DNA from: an uncultured Duganella sp.
GTDB lineage: Bacteria > Pseudomonadota > Gammaproteobacteria > Burkholderiales > Burkholderiaceae
Assembly (NCBI GenBank): GCA_946482635.1
Contig: CAMLSG010000088.1
Location: forward strand, 1 to 19,526
Direction: 5' to 3'
DNA length: 19,526 nt
A model generated the notes under the pieces. That model was given only the letters and a program-made list of their open reading frames with translations, did not search any database and was not told where the DNA came from. Below, in pieces: positions 1 through 9,701 of the stretch. Within the stretch, counting starts at the first letter, position 1. Every line of letters starts with the position of its first letter. A program made the translations under genes and the position numbers.

Positions 1-18
1 TGCGTCCGCTATGCCTGA

Positions 19-2432
<2,414 letters not shown>

Positions 2433-2462
2433 AGCTCAGCAAGGCCAAAGGTGATGGCGAAG

Positions 2463-2471
2463 ATTTTAACA
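2463..2471 (-). promoter_or_regulatory. Possible extended -10 promoter for nadE-glnB
   Basis: On the minus strand this reads TGTTAAAAT: TAAAAT matches the sigma-70 -10 box at five of six bases and has the TGn extension. No good -35 is seen at 16-18 bp, as expected for extended -10 promoters. Transcription would begin near 2456, giving a leader of about 24 bases before the nadE ATG. Confidence 0.35.
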
Positions 2472-2488
2472 TTGCCCCCGCCCCAACG

Positions 2489-2549
2489 TACTGCCGAGCC
2501 CGTGTCAACCAAAGGGTCTGACCCCAGGGTTAACACGGGCTCGGCAGTA
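2489..2549. repeat. REP-like palindromic repeat, copy 1
   Basis: Two 22-base arms (2489-2510 and 2528-2549) are inverted copies with one mismatch; the outer 17 bases pair perfectly (TACTGCCGAGCCCGTGT and its complement). The 17-base loop holds a small palindrome, GGGTCTGACCC at 2514-2524. The centre (ACCAAAGGGTCTGACCCCAG) resembles a second copy near 9635. It fills the space between the divergent nadE and FemAB-like genes and ends 18 bp before the latter's start. No transposase is present in the window. It could also act as a transcription barrier between the divergent genes. Confidence 0.7.
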
Positions 2550-2567
2550 TTTCGCTAGAATGGCCGG

Positions 2568-3689
2568 ATGGAATACCGTACCAGCGTCCTTTCTTCCCTC
2601 GCCGATGTCGTCCCTGCCGATTGGGATCGGCTGGCGGCGGGCAATCCCTTCCTGTCGCACGCCTTCCTGCACGCCCTGCACGAGTCGGGCAGCGCTTCCG
2701 CGGAAACGGGCTGGCAGCCGCAATTCCTGGCCGTATGGGACGGCGACAAACTGGCCGCAGCCATGCCGCTCTACGTCAAATCCCATTCATATGGCGAGTA
2801 TGTCTTCGACTGGGCCTGGGCCGACGCCTATCACCGCAATGGCATCGAGTACTATCCCAAGCTGCTCTCCGCCATCCCCTTCACGCCGGTCACCGGCCCG
2901 CGACTGCTGGCGCGCGACGCGGCGGCACGCAAAGCCCTGCTGGCCTTCCTGTGCGAGCAGCAAGGCGCCGCCGGCATGTCCTCCACCCACATCCTCTACC
3001 CTCCCGAGGACGAGGCGGAGCAACTGCGCGAGGCCGGCTTCATGCTGCGCTCCGGCGTGCAATTCCACTGGCTGAACCAGGGATATGACAATTTCGACCA
3101 GTTCCTGGAAACGCTGGAGCAGAAAAAGCGCAAAAACATCCGTGCCGAGCGCCGCAAGGTAAAGGAAGCCGGCATCGCCATGCGCCAGCTGCGCGGCCAT
3201 GAAACGACCGAGCAGGACTGGCGCTTATTCCACCGCTGCTACAGCAATACCTATGCCGAGCACCGCTCCTCGCCCTACCTGAATCTTGATTTCTGGCTCC
3301 GCCTTGCCCGTACCATGCCGCAAAACCTGCTGCTCGTAGTAGCCGAGCGCAATGGCCAGCCCGTTGCTTCATCGCTGGTGATCCACACCGGAGACACCTT
3401 GTACGGCCGCTATTGGGGCGCAATGGAACACATCCCCTGCCTGCATTTCGAAACCGCCTACTACCAGCCGCTCGAATTCTGCATCGCCAATGGCATCAAG
3501 ACCTTCGAAGGCGGCGCGCAGGGCGAGCACAAGATGGCGCGCGGCTTCCTGCCGCAGAAAACCTGGTCCGCGCATTGGCTCGCCCACCCCGCCTTCAGCG
3601 ATGCGGTGGAGCGCTTCCTGGAGCGCGAGGCAGGCGGCATCGATGCCTACCTCGATGAGCTGAACGAACATACCCCGTTCCGCCGCTAG
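2568..3689 (+). CDS. FemAB/GNAT-like acyltransferase (COG3146, DUF482 family)
   Basis: A 373-residue cytosolic protein resembling the family PF04339/COG3146, often labelled 'GNAT family' or 'peptidoglycan biosynthesis FemAB-like'. Family-like features are the N-terminal block around NPFLSHAFLHALHESG, the aromatic YVFDWAWADAYHRNGIEYYPKLL segment, the IPFTPVTGPRLL segment after it, and a C-terminal GAQGEHKMARGFLP stretch. No substrate is established for the family; amino-acyl or acetyl transfer is inferred from the fold. There is no Shine-Dalgarno sequence; TAGAAT at 2556-2561, only 6 bases before the ATG, could be a -10 box giving a nearly leaderless message. Its TAG stop overlaps the stop of the convergent Rieske gene. 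Confidence 0.8.
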   Translation: MEYRTSVLSSLADVVPADWDRLAAGNPFLSHAFLHALHESGSASAETGWQPQFLAVWDGDKLAAAMPLYVKSHSYGEYVFDWAWADAYHRNGIEYYPKLLSAIPFTPVTGPRLLARDAAARKALLAFLCEQQGAAGMSSTHILYPPEDEAEQLREAGFMLRSGVQFHWLNQGYDNFDQFLETLEQKKRKNIRAERRKVKEAGIAMRQLRGHETTEQDWRLFHRCYSNTYAEHRSSPYLNLDFWLRLARTMPQNLLLVVAERNGQPVASSLVIHTGDTLYGRYWGAMEHIPCLHFETAYYQPLEFCIANGIKTFEGGAQGEHKMARGFLPQKTWSAHWLAHPAFSDAVERFLEREAGGIDAYLDELNEHTPFRR

Positions 3690-5263
3690 CGTGGCGGCCG
3701 GTGGCTGCTGCCGTGCTGGCCCGGCACTGGCCGGATGCCCGCTTCGTCGTCGTCCAGTTCTTCCGCAGCCAGCGCCGTGTTGGCGGGACCATGCAGCACT
3801 TCGCCCTCGGCTGAAAAACGCGAACCGTGGCAAGGGCAGTCCCAGGACCGCTCGGCCGGATTCCAGCTCACTGCACAACCCAGGTGCGTGCACGTCGCCG
3901 ACATCGCATGCAGCCCGCCATCGTCGTCGCGATATACCGCCACCTTTTTCGCGCCGCGATTCAGGACAGCGCCCTGCCCCGGCGCAATTTCCACCGCTGA
4001 TTCCACTTCGCCGCCACGCAGCCAATGGCCGTACTGCGCCAGCGTATTGAGCTGCTCCTGCATGAATTCCTTCATGCCATGGAAAGGTTTGCGCGCCGGA
4101 TCATACAGCTCGGCCCACGGATTCTCGCGCCCGACGACCAGGTCGCGCACGATCATCGCGCCGAGGGTGCAGTGAATCATGCCGGTTCCGGAATCGCCGC
4201 TGATTACGTACACCTGGCTGTCGTCGGCCGGATTGCGGCCCAGGAATGGCAGGCCGTCCGCAGGCTCCATGACTTCACCTGACCAGCGCAAGGTTACCGC
4301 CCCGGCCATCGGGAAGTGCTCCCTGGTCCATGCCTCAAGCTGGTCGTGGCGATGGCGCGGGTCGTCATCCTGTCCGACCTTGTGGTCGCAGCCACCCACT
4401 ATCAGCACCTCATGCCCCGGGCTGGCCCCGCTTGATTCAAGCCGCACATAGTAATAAGGATCGCCGGTATCCCACAGCAGCATGCGCGGCAAGGAACCTC
4501 GCGGCACTTCCATTCCGATCACATAGGTGCGGTAACCATTCTGCTTGGTATGCAGGACCACGCGGTTATTGAACGGCGTATTGGTCGCCACCACCACGGC
4601 ATTGGCTACCACGCGCCCGTGAGCCGTATTCACATGCAGCTTGTCGCACACCCGGTCGATGCCGGTAGCGCGGCTGCCGCAGATAATGCGCCCCTCGCGC
4701 CGGCGGATGCAGCCTGCCAGCCCGTCCAGGTATTTCAGCGGATGGAACTGCGCCAGCTGGGCGTAGCGCACGCAAGTGCCGCTTTCAAACGGCAGGCCAG
4801 GCACCTGGGGCAACAGCTCGCCTTCCAGCCCGGCACGCGTTGCTGCCTCGCACTCGCGCCGGATCTCATTCGGATCGCCGGTCGCCGAGTACAGGTAGCC
4901 GTCGAGCCGCTCGAACTCGCAATCCAGCCCTTCGCTGCCCACAATTGCCGCCACCTGGTCGATGGCCGCCATCTGGCCGGCGGCAACCAGCCTGGCATTT
5001 ACAGAGCCGAAGTTTTCCTCAATGCAGTGGTACCACTCATCCGGTGGCATCAGGTGGGCGGTGGTACGGCCGGTTTCGCCGCTGCCCAGTTCCCGCGCTT
5101 CCAGCAGCACGACACGCCGCCCTTCGAGCGACAGCAGGTATGCTGTGGTGAGGCCGGCGATGCCGCCGCCGATGATGCAGGCGTCGGCCTGCAGTTCGCC
5201 GCTCAATTCAGGCATTGCGGCGGTAGGGGCGGTCTTCGCCCAAATCGACAATGATCCTTCCAT
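3686..5263 (-). CDS. FAD-dependent oxidoreductase with C-terminal Rieske [2Fe-2S] domain
   Basis: A two-domain redox protein of 525 residues. The N-terminal DAO-type FAD domain has the Rossmann motif IIGGGIAGL (about 31-39) and the ribose-binding acid E56 in VVLLEARELGSGETGRTTAHL. A Rieske domain occupies the last 90 residues, with cluster ligands C458 and H460 (CTHLGC) and C476 and H479 (CPCHGSRF). This architecture matches the YhfW-like Rieske/DAO family; its substrate is unknown to me. I place the start at the internal ATG at 5263 because AGGGAGG (5271-5277) precedes it by 7 bases; an in-frame start at 5293 would add 10 residues with no such site. No signal peptide is seen, so it is probably cytosolic. 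Confidence 0.9.
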   Translation of the reverse strand: MEGSLSIWAKTAPTAAMPELSGELQADACIIGGGIAGLTTAYLLSLEGRRVVLLEARELGSGETGRTTAHLMPPDEWYHCIEENFGSVNARLVAAGQMAAIDQVAAIVGSEGLDCEFERLDGYLYSATGDPNEIRRECEAATRAGLEGELLPQVPGLPFESGTCVRYAQLAQFHPLKYLDGLAGCIRRREGRIICGSRATGIDRVCDKLHVNTAHGRVVANAVVVATNTPFNNRVVLHTKQNGYRTYVIGMEVPRGSLPRMLLWDTGDPYYYVRLESSGASPGHEVLIVGGCDHKVGQDDDPRHRHDQLEAWTREHFPMAGAVTLRWSGEVMEPADGLPFLGRNPADDSQVYVISGDSGTGMIHCTLGAMIVRDLVVGRENPWAELYDPARKPFHGMKEFMQEQLNTLAQYGHWLRGGEVESAVEIAPGQGAVLNRGAKKVAVYRDDDGGLHAMSATCTHLGCAVSWNPAERSWDCPCHGSRFSAEGEVLHGPANTALAAEELDDDEAGIRPVPGQHGSSHRPPR

Positions 5264-5302
5264 ATTGCGTCCTCCCTGCAAGGGTGCACGCAACGACTAT
5301 AC

Positions 5303-5328
5303 AAAAAAAGCGCCCCGCGGGGCGCTTT
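5303..5328 (-). terminator. Rho-independent terminator of ppa
   Basis: A perfect 22-base palindrome (5307-5328, AAAGCGCCCC and its complement around GC) is followed on the minus strand by seven T residues (the A-run 5303-5309). It starts 12 bp after the ppa stop and separates ppa from the Rieske gene downstream. Confidence 0.9.
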
Positions 5329-5340
5329 CTTCGTTCAGGC

Positions 5341-5880
5341 TTATTTGCCTTCTTGCTGGGCGGCTTGTGCCACGCCGTGCATGATTTCCTTCTTGGCTTC
5401 TTCAGGACCGTGCCAGCCATCAACCTTGACCCACTTGCCTGGCTCCAGGTCTTTGTAGTGCTCGAAGAAGTGCTGGATCTGCTGCAGGCGCAGGTCTTGC
5501 AGGTCTTCCGGCTTCTGCCAGTGCTTGTAGATCGGCAGGATTTTATCGACTGGAACGGCCAGCACTTTCGCGTCTTCGCCGGACTCGTCGGTCATCTTCA
5601 GCACGCCGATAGCGCGGCAACGCACCACCACGCCTGGGATCAGCGGGAATGGGGTGATGACCAGCACGTCAACCGGGTCGCCGTCATTGGACAGGGTGTT
5701 AGGGATGTAGCCGTAGTTGCATGGGTAGTGCATGGCGGTGCCCATGAAACGGTCGACGAAGATGGCGCCGGATTCCTTGTCCACTTCGTACTTGATCGGA
5801 TCCGCGTTCATCGGGATCTCGATAATCACGTTGAAATCGTTCGGCAGGTCTTTACCGGCCGGTACTTTGTTCAGGCTCAT
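5341..5880 (-). CDS. ppa: Inorganic pyrophosphatase, family I
   Basis: Hydrolyses pyrophosphate to phosphate in the cytosol, pulling nucleic acid, NAD and other synthetic reactions forward. The 179 residues are typical of bacterial family I enzymes. The metal-binding signature DGDPVDVLV gives D66 and D71, and [10 protein letters not shown] gives D98 and D103, each one higher than the E. coli numbering. The ATG follows a GAGGAAA ribosome site. It has its own upstream TATAAT and a strong downstream terminator, so it appears monocistronic. Confidence 0.97.
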   Translation of the reverse strand: MSLNKVPAGKDLPNDFNVIIEIPMNADPIKYEVDKESGAIFVDRFMGTAMHYPCNYGYIPNTLSNDGDPVDVLVITPFPLIPGVVVRCRAIGVLKMTDESGEDAKVLAVPVDKILPIYKHWQKPEDLQDLRLQQIQHFFEHYKDLEPGKWVKVDGWHGPEEAKKEIMHGVAQAAQQEGK

Positions 5881-5923
5881 GTTTTCCTCGGATTAATGCA
5901 TTTTTGGACAGTCTAACCTTGCA

Positions 5924-5929
5924 ATTATA
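5924..5929 (-). promoter_or_regulatory. Candidate -10 box of the ppa promoter
   Basis: The minus strand carries a perfect TATAAT here, 43 bp upstream of the ppa ATG. No recognisable -35 sits at the right distance, so this is a partial match only. Confidence 0.4.
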
Positions 5930-5996
5930 GCCTGATCCAACGCAAGCCGATACGCCGGGCGCGGCGTAAAATGGAGTTTCCTTGCAAGGATTAGCC

Positions 5997-6194
5997 ATGA
6001 GCCCGAAAGATCCCGAGAAATTAGCTGAGCAGGAATCCGACTACGACCAGTGGTTCAGAGAAGAGGTCGAAGCCGCACTGCGCGAGGCAGACGATCCGAC
6101 GACAGAATGGATTCCGCATGATGTCGCCATGCAAGAATTGCATGATCTTCGCACCGAAATCGAAGCGCGCATCGCATCACGCAAGAAAAAATGA
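5997..6194 (+). CDS. Antitoxin of a ParE/RelE-type toxin-antitoxin pair
   Basis: A small acidic protein of 65 residues. The core WFREEVEAALREADDP followed by IPHDVAMQEL and a basic C-terminus (ARIASRKKK) resembles the short antitoxins commonly paired with ParE/RelE toxins. The assignment rests on this resemblance and on the partner. The ATG is preceded by AAGGA (5986-5990) with a 6-base gap; a TTG five codons upstream overlaps that site and is rejected. Its TGA overlaps the toxin ATG in ATGA, suggesting translational coupling with the antitoxin made first. Such antitoxins usually repress their own promoter; no clear operator was seen. Confidence 0.75.
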   Translation: MSPKDPEKLAEQESDYDQWFREEVEAALREADDPTTEWIPHDVAMQELHDLRTEIEARIASRKKK

Positions 6195-6475
6195 GCCAAA
6201 TTGAATGGTCGCCAGCGGCAAACAAAACAAAGCTGGCGATTGTTCGGAGACTAATGGGCGCCAATCTCCAGGCAGCCCTGCGACTAACCGTAGTTATCGA
6301 AACTGAAATTTCCCGCCTGGCCAAGTTCCCCGAACTGGGTCGGTCAGGCCGGCTAACAGGCACCCGTGAGCTGGTAATCGGGCGGACCAAATACATTGCA
6401 GTGTACAAAATCAGCGGCGCAGGTCGGATAACGATCCTGCGCCTCTTGCACAGCGCCCAGCGCTGGCCGAAATAG
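6191..6475 (+). CDS. RelE/ParE-family toxin
   Basis: A 94-residue protein with the RelE/ParE superfamily pattern: an N-terminal helical part (WSPAANKTKLAIVRRL, and FPELGRSGRLTGTRELVIG) and a beta-rich C-terminus (YIAVYKISGAGRITILRLLHSAQRWP). The GRLTGTRELV segment and the closing ILRLLHSAQRWP are typical of ParE-like members. Family members either poison gyrase (ParE) or cleave mRNA on the ribosome (RelE); the target cannot be told from sequence, though the pattern is closer to ParE. It ends 4 bp from the end of the convergent hemY. Confidence 0.87.
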   Translation: MSQIEWSPAANKTKLAIVRRLMGANLQAALRLTVVIETEISRLAKFPELGRSGRLTGTRELVIGRTKYIAVYKISGAGRITILRLLHSAQRWPK

Positions 6476-6479
6476 CCTG

Positions 6480-7676
6480 TTAGAGAATGGTAGCCAAGGC
6501 GCACTGGCGATAGTGATTCGCCGCTTCTTCGGGCTGGGACAGCGCTTCGTGCAGCTGCGCCAGCTTGAGGTGGGACTCGCGCACCATGCGCGATTCGGAG
6601 GCATCGGACAGGGCTTGCTCCAGGTAGCGCTGGGCCTTGCCCCACAGCTTCTGCTTCAGGCACAGCGAACCCAGGGTCAGCGCCAGTTCGGCGTCGTTCG
6701 GGCGCTCGCGCACCCAGCCTTCACAATGCTCGATCTGCACCAGCAGCGCGGCGGAACCGACCGGTGCAGCCGCGTCGCGGTAGGCGCGCAGCACGCGTTC
6801 GTCCCAGTTGGCGGCCAGCGATTCTTCGCACACCACGCGCGCTTCGTCGTGCAGTCCGCGCGCATTCAGGGCCGTGGCGGCACGGCACGCTACGTATGGC
6901 TTGAGGCGATCGGCAGTCGGGATGGTGCTCCAGACGCGCTGCAGCGATTCCGCATCGTGCGAATTATCGGACAGCAGGTCGTCGTAAGCCAGTTCGCGCA
7001 GGCGCGCCGACAGGGCCGGATGCAGGGCTTTGTGCTTGTCCAGCAGGCGCACCAGGCGCAGCACTTCCGGCCAGTTCTTGGCTTGCTGCTCGGCCTTCAG
7101 CGACCATTGCAGGGCATGGATATGGCGGGTGCCGCTGGCATTCAGTTCGCGCACGGCTTCCAGCGCAGCTTCCGGCTGGTGGTCGTCGACCAGCAGTTCG
7201 GTCATAGTCATCAGGCGCGCGGTTTTCATGCCATTGTCGCTGGCGATGCGGGCCAGCCACTGGTCGCGGCGGGCCTGCTGGCGCATGCGGTGTGCGGCAC
7301 GGGCGCCGATCAGGGCGGCGACGCCGGCGTTTTCCGGCAGTTCTGCTGCGCGCAGTGCGGCTTTCTCGGCATGGCCGAAGCGGCCTTCGAACAGGGCCTT
7401 CAACGCATCGCGCAGGCCCTTGTTGCCGTCGCGCTCGCGCTTGTTCTGGCGGTAGGCGGCCACTTTGCGCGGCATGTCGACAGTGGCGTTGAAGGCGCGC
7501 ACCAGGAAATGCACCAGCAGGAAGGCTGCAACCAGCAGCACCAGGAAGAAGTTCAGCGACAGGTCAACCCGGTACGGCGGATAGAACAGCACCACATTGC
7601 CGGGGTTGAAACGTGCGGTCACGGCGATACCGATGGCCGCGGCCATCATTACAACGAGCCAGATAAAGAGACGCAT
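6480..7676 (-). CDS. hemY: HemY, TPR-containing inner-membrane protein of the heme cluster
   Basis: A 398-residue protein of the proteobacterial HemY family, unrelated to the protoporphyrinogen oxidase HemY of Bacillus. Two N-terminal membrane helices are visible (about 1-23 and 41-61), with NPGNVVLFYPPYRVDLSLNF between them. A basic stretch (MPRKVAAYRQNKRERDGNKGL) and TPR-like alpha-helical repeats to the end (e.g. AQRYLEQALSDA, LAQLHEALSQPEEAANHY) follow. The role is not settled; it is thought to coordinate late heme enzymes. Its ATG overlaps the hemX TAA by one base (TAATG), so translation is probably coupled. Confidence 0.93.
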   Translation of the reverse strand: MRLFIWLVVMMAAAIGIAVTARFNPGNVVLFYPPYRVDLSLNFFLVLLVAAFLLVHFLVRAFNATVDMPRKVAAYRQNKRERDGNKGLRDALKALFEGRFGHAEKAALRAAELPENAGVAALIGARAAHRMRQQARRDQWLARIASDNGMKTARLMTMTELLVDDHQPEAALEAVRELNASGTRHIHALQWSLKAEQQAKNWPEVLRLVRLLDKHKALHPALSARLRELAYDDLLSDNSHDAESLQRVWSTIPTADRLKPYVACRAATALNARGLHDEARVVCEESLAANWDERVLRAYRDAAAPVGSAALLVQIEHCEGWVRERPNDAELALTLGSLCLKQKLWGKAQRYLEQALSDASESRMVRESHLKLAQLHEALSQPEEAANHYRQCALATIL

Positions 7677-8854
7677 TATGGCTTCGCCTTGTAGTTACGC
7701 ACCGCGTTCAGGCTGTCTGCCAGCGTCGGCATTTCGATCTGCAGGTTGCTGCCCTGCAGTTGGCGCAGGAGCTGCTGTGCTGTCTTGGTCTGGGTGGTCT
7801 TGGTATCGAAGTAGCGTGCCAGCGATTCCTGCGCGGCCAACAGGTCGGCGCGGAAGGCGGCTTCGTTACGGGACAGCAGGGCCATGCGCGCGTTCAGCAG
7901 GCGCAGTTTCAGGTTCTCGCGCAGGAAGTAGGCTTCTTCCGGCGCCAGCATGATCGCGTCCGGCGTTTCGACGCGGCGCACGCGGATCAGGGTCGACACT
8001 TCCGACCACATGTCGCTGCTCCAGTCCTGCCACACGGTCTTCAGGCGGTTGCCCCAGCTGTCTTCATCTTCGGCCGGTGCGGAAGCAGCTTCCTTGCTGG
8101 CGGCGCCCTTCCCTTTGGCCTTGGCCTGCGCTGGCGCGTGGGCCTTGCGCTCAGGTGGCGCCGGCGGCGTTGGCTTGGCATCGGACAGCATCGGCAGGCC
8201 ATCGACCTGGGCGATCACGTTATCCAGGCGCACCGCCAGGCCGACGTTGTCGACGTTCGGCAGCGCCTTCAGGCGTTCGATGTCCTTGGCGATGGCGCGG
8301 CGGATGGTGATGAATTGCGGCTTGTCGGAACGGGACAGGCTACGGTCGGCATTTTGCAGCGCGATCAGCGCGCCAGGCACGTTGCCGGCCAGTTGCAGCT
8401 GCTGGCTGGCAGTGGACAGCACTTGCTCGATCTCGGCCAGCGCCCACTCGTCGCGGTTCTTCGACATGTCCTGGTAAAGCTGCTCCAGCGCCAGCTGCTG
8501 CGCCTGGGCTTCCTGCTGGCGGTTTTCCAGCACGCCTACCTTGAGCTGGATTTCCTTGGTCGTTTCCTGGACGTTCTTCGCCAACTGGCTAGTCTGCCCG
8601 TTCAGCGAATCGCCCTGCTGCAGGCGGCGCGCCATCTCTTCACGCAGGCGGAACACCTGGTTCTTCGAGTAGAAGGCTTGCGCGGCCAGCAGGATGCCAA
8701 GCACCACCACGGCGATCGTCAGCGGCTGGCGAAAAGCATCGCGCTCCTGTGCCGGCGGGGTCGCTGGCGCAGCCTGGGCGGTGTTGGGAGTTTCGACGGC
8801 CGGCGTAGTTGGCGTCGTTGGCAAGTTGTCAGTTTGGTTAGGCAAATCGTTCAT
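7676..8854 (-). CDS. hemX: HemX, membrane-anchored coiled-coil protein of the heme cluster
   Basis: A 392-residue HemX-family protein. These are often annotated 'uroporphyrinogen-III C-methyltransferase', but no SAM-dependent methyltransferase motif is visible and that label is unlikely to be right. The layout is a Pro/Thr-rich cytosolic start (1-43), one membrane helix (about 44-63, LTIAVVVLGILLAAQAFYS) and a long coiled coil (about 65-140, rich in Q, E, K and R). A helical domain with a low-complexity Ala/Lys insert (KAKGKGAASKEAASAPAEDED) follows. The ATG overlaps the hemD TGA in ATGA. It sits between hemD and hemY, the usual betaproteobacterial order. Confidence 0.93.
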   Translation of the reverse strand: MNDLPNQTDNLPTTPTTPAVETPNTAQAAPATPPAQERDAFRQPLTIAVVVLGILLAAQAFYSKNQVFRLREEMARRLQQGDSLNGQTSQLAKNVQETTKEIQLKVGVLENRQQEAQAQQLALEQLYQDMSKNRDEWALAEIEQVLSTASQQLQLAGNVPGALIALQNADRSLSRSDKPQFITIRRAIAKDIERLKALPNVDNVGLAVRLDNVIAQVDGLPMLSDAKPTPPAPPERKAHAPAQAKAKGKGAASKEAASAPAEDEDSWGNRLKTVWQDWSSDMWSEVSTLIRVRRVETPDAIMLAPEEAYFLRENLKLRLLNARMALLSRNEAAFRADLLAAQESLARYFDTKTTQTKTAQQLLRQLQGSNLQIEMPTLADSLNAVRNYKAKP

Positions 8855-9615
8855 GGACGTGATTGTAACGCGGCGAGCACCCGTTCGTCGCCTGATCCTG
8901 TGAGAGTCACATTCGGGAAGCCCAAATCCCTTGCTGTTTCGGCAATGCGGGAATGAGGCACGATCAAATGATGATGTTGCAACGATGCAACGATTGTCAA
9001 CTTGTTTAATTCCTTTAGCAGCCCGACAAGGCCGCGCAGGGCTTCGGAACTGGTGATGATCCAGTCGGCTGGCGTAGCGGCCAGCGCAGTCAAACGCTCG
9101 GCCAGCGCCAGCGTCAGTTGCGGCACGGTGCGGCGGTAGGCAGGCAGCACGGTGACTTCGGCGCCGGCAGCGCGGAAGGAATCGGCCATCAGTTCGCGGC
9201 CGGATTCGCCGCGCACGATCAGGACCTTAGCGCCGCGCAAGGCTGGCAAGTCGAGGGCTTGCAGCAGGTGTTCGGTGTCGCTGTGGGCTGGGTCGGCGGG
9301 GCTGGCGATCTGGCCTGGTGGAACACCTCGGGCGATCAGCGCCAGGCGGCTGGCCTCGCCCACCACTGCGGCTTGCAGGCCTTGCGGCCATGCCGGGATG
9401 TGGGCGAAGGCTGCGTCGATGGCGTTGGGCGATACGAAGGCCACCAGCTGGTAGCTCGCCAGGGGGGCCAACGCGTTGTGCAATGGCGTTTGGTCTGGAA
9501 GCGGGCTGATTTCCAGCAGCGGCAGCACTTCGACCTCGCGGCCGAGGGCGCGGATGCGGCTGGCCAGGGGTTCGGCTTGCGCGATCGGGCGGGTGAGGAT
9601 GACTGGGCGTGGCAT
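8851..9615 (-). CDS. hemD: Uroporphyrinogen-III synthase
   Basis: Cyclises hydroxymethylbilane with inversion of ring D to give uroporphyrinogen III. The 254 residues match the family length. Recognisable segments are the start VILTRPIAQAEPLASRIRALG, the FVSPNAIDAAF motif, KVLIVRGESGRELMADSFRAAGAEV, VLPAYRRTVP and WIITSSEALRGL. HemD sequences diverge strongly, so these and the position after hemC carry the call. The ATG has no Shine-Dalgarno; directly before it lies a repeat element (9621-9656) that separates it from hemC. The TGA overlaps the hemX start. Confidence 0.95.
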   Translation of the reverse strand: MPRPVILTRPIAQAEPLASRIRALGREVEVLPLLEISPLPDQTPLHNALAPLASYQLVAFVSPNAIDAAFAHIPAWPQGLQAAVVGEASRLALIARGVPPGQIASPADPAHSDTEHLLQALDLPALRGAKVLIVRGESGRELMADSFRAAGAEVTVLPAYRRTVPQLTLALAERLTALAATPADWIITSSEALRGLVGLLKELNKLTIVASLQHHHLIVPHSRIAETARDLGFPNVTLTGSGDERVLAALQSRP

Positions 9616-9620
9616 TTAAA

Positions 9621-9656
9621 ACCCGGTAAATCCGGGTCAGACCCTGGGGCCTGACC
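9621..9656. repeat. REP-like palindromic repeat, copy 2 (hemC-hemD gap)
   Basis: Contains a near-palindrome GGTCAGACCCTGGGGCCTGACC (9635-9656) and a flanking inverted pair ACCCGG/CCGGGT (9621-9626, 9632-9637). Read on the minus strand, ACCAAGGTCAGGCCCCAGGG aligns with the centre of copy 1 at 2508-2529, so both belong to one repeat family. It lies inside the heme operon, 5 bp upstream of the hemD ATG. Confidence 0.65.
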
Positions 9657-9701
9657 TTGGTTTGCTGGGGTTGCGGGGAATGGCTGGCATCCGGGCGGCG
9701 C

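Noticed and set aside
5264..5293. Upstream ATG (5293) as the start of the Rieske oxidoreductase
   Set aside because: The extra ten residues are encoded across a strong AGGGAGG ribosome site that is well placed for the ATG at 5263.
7676..8854. Annotation of HemX as uroporphyrinogen-III methyltransferase
   Set aside because: No SAM-binding glycine motifs of that enzyme family are visible; the protein is a membrane helix plus coiled coil. The name is inherited from old database entries.
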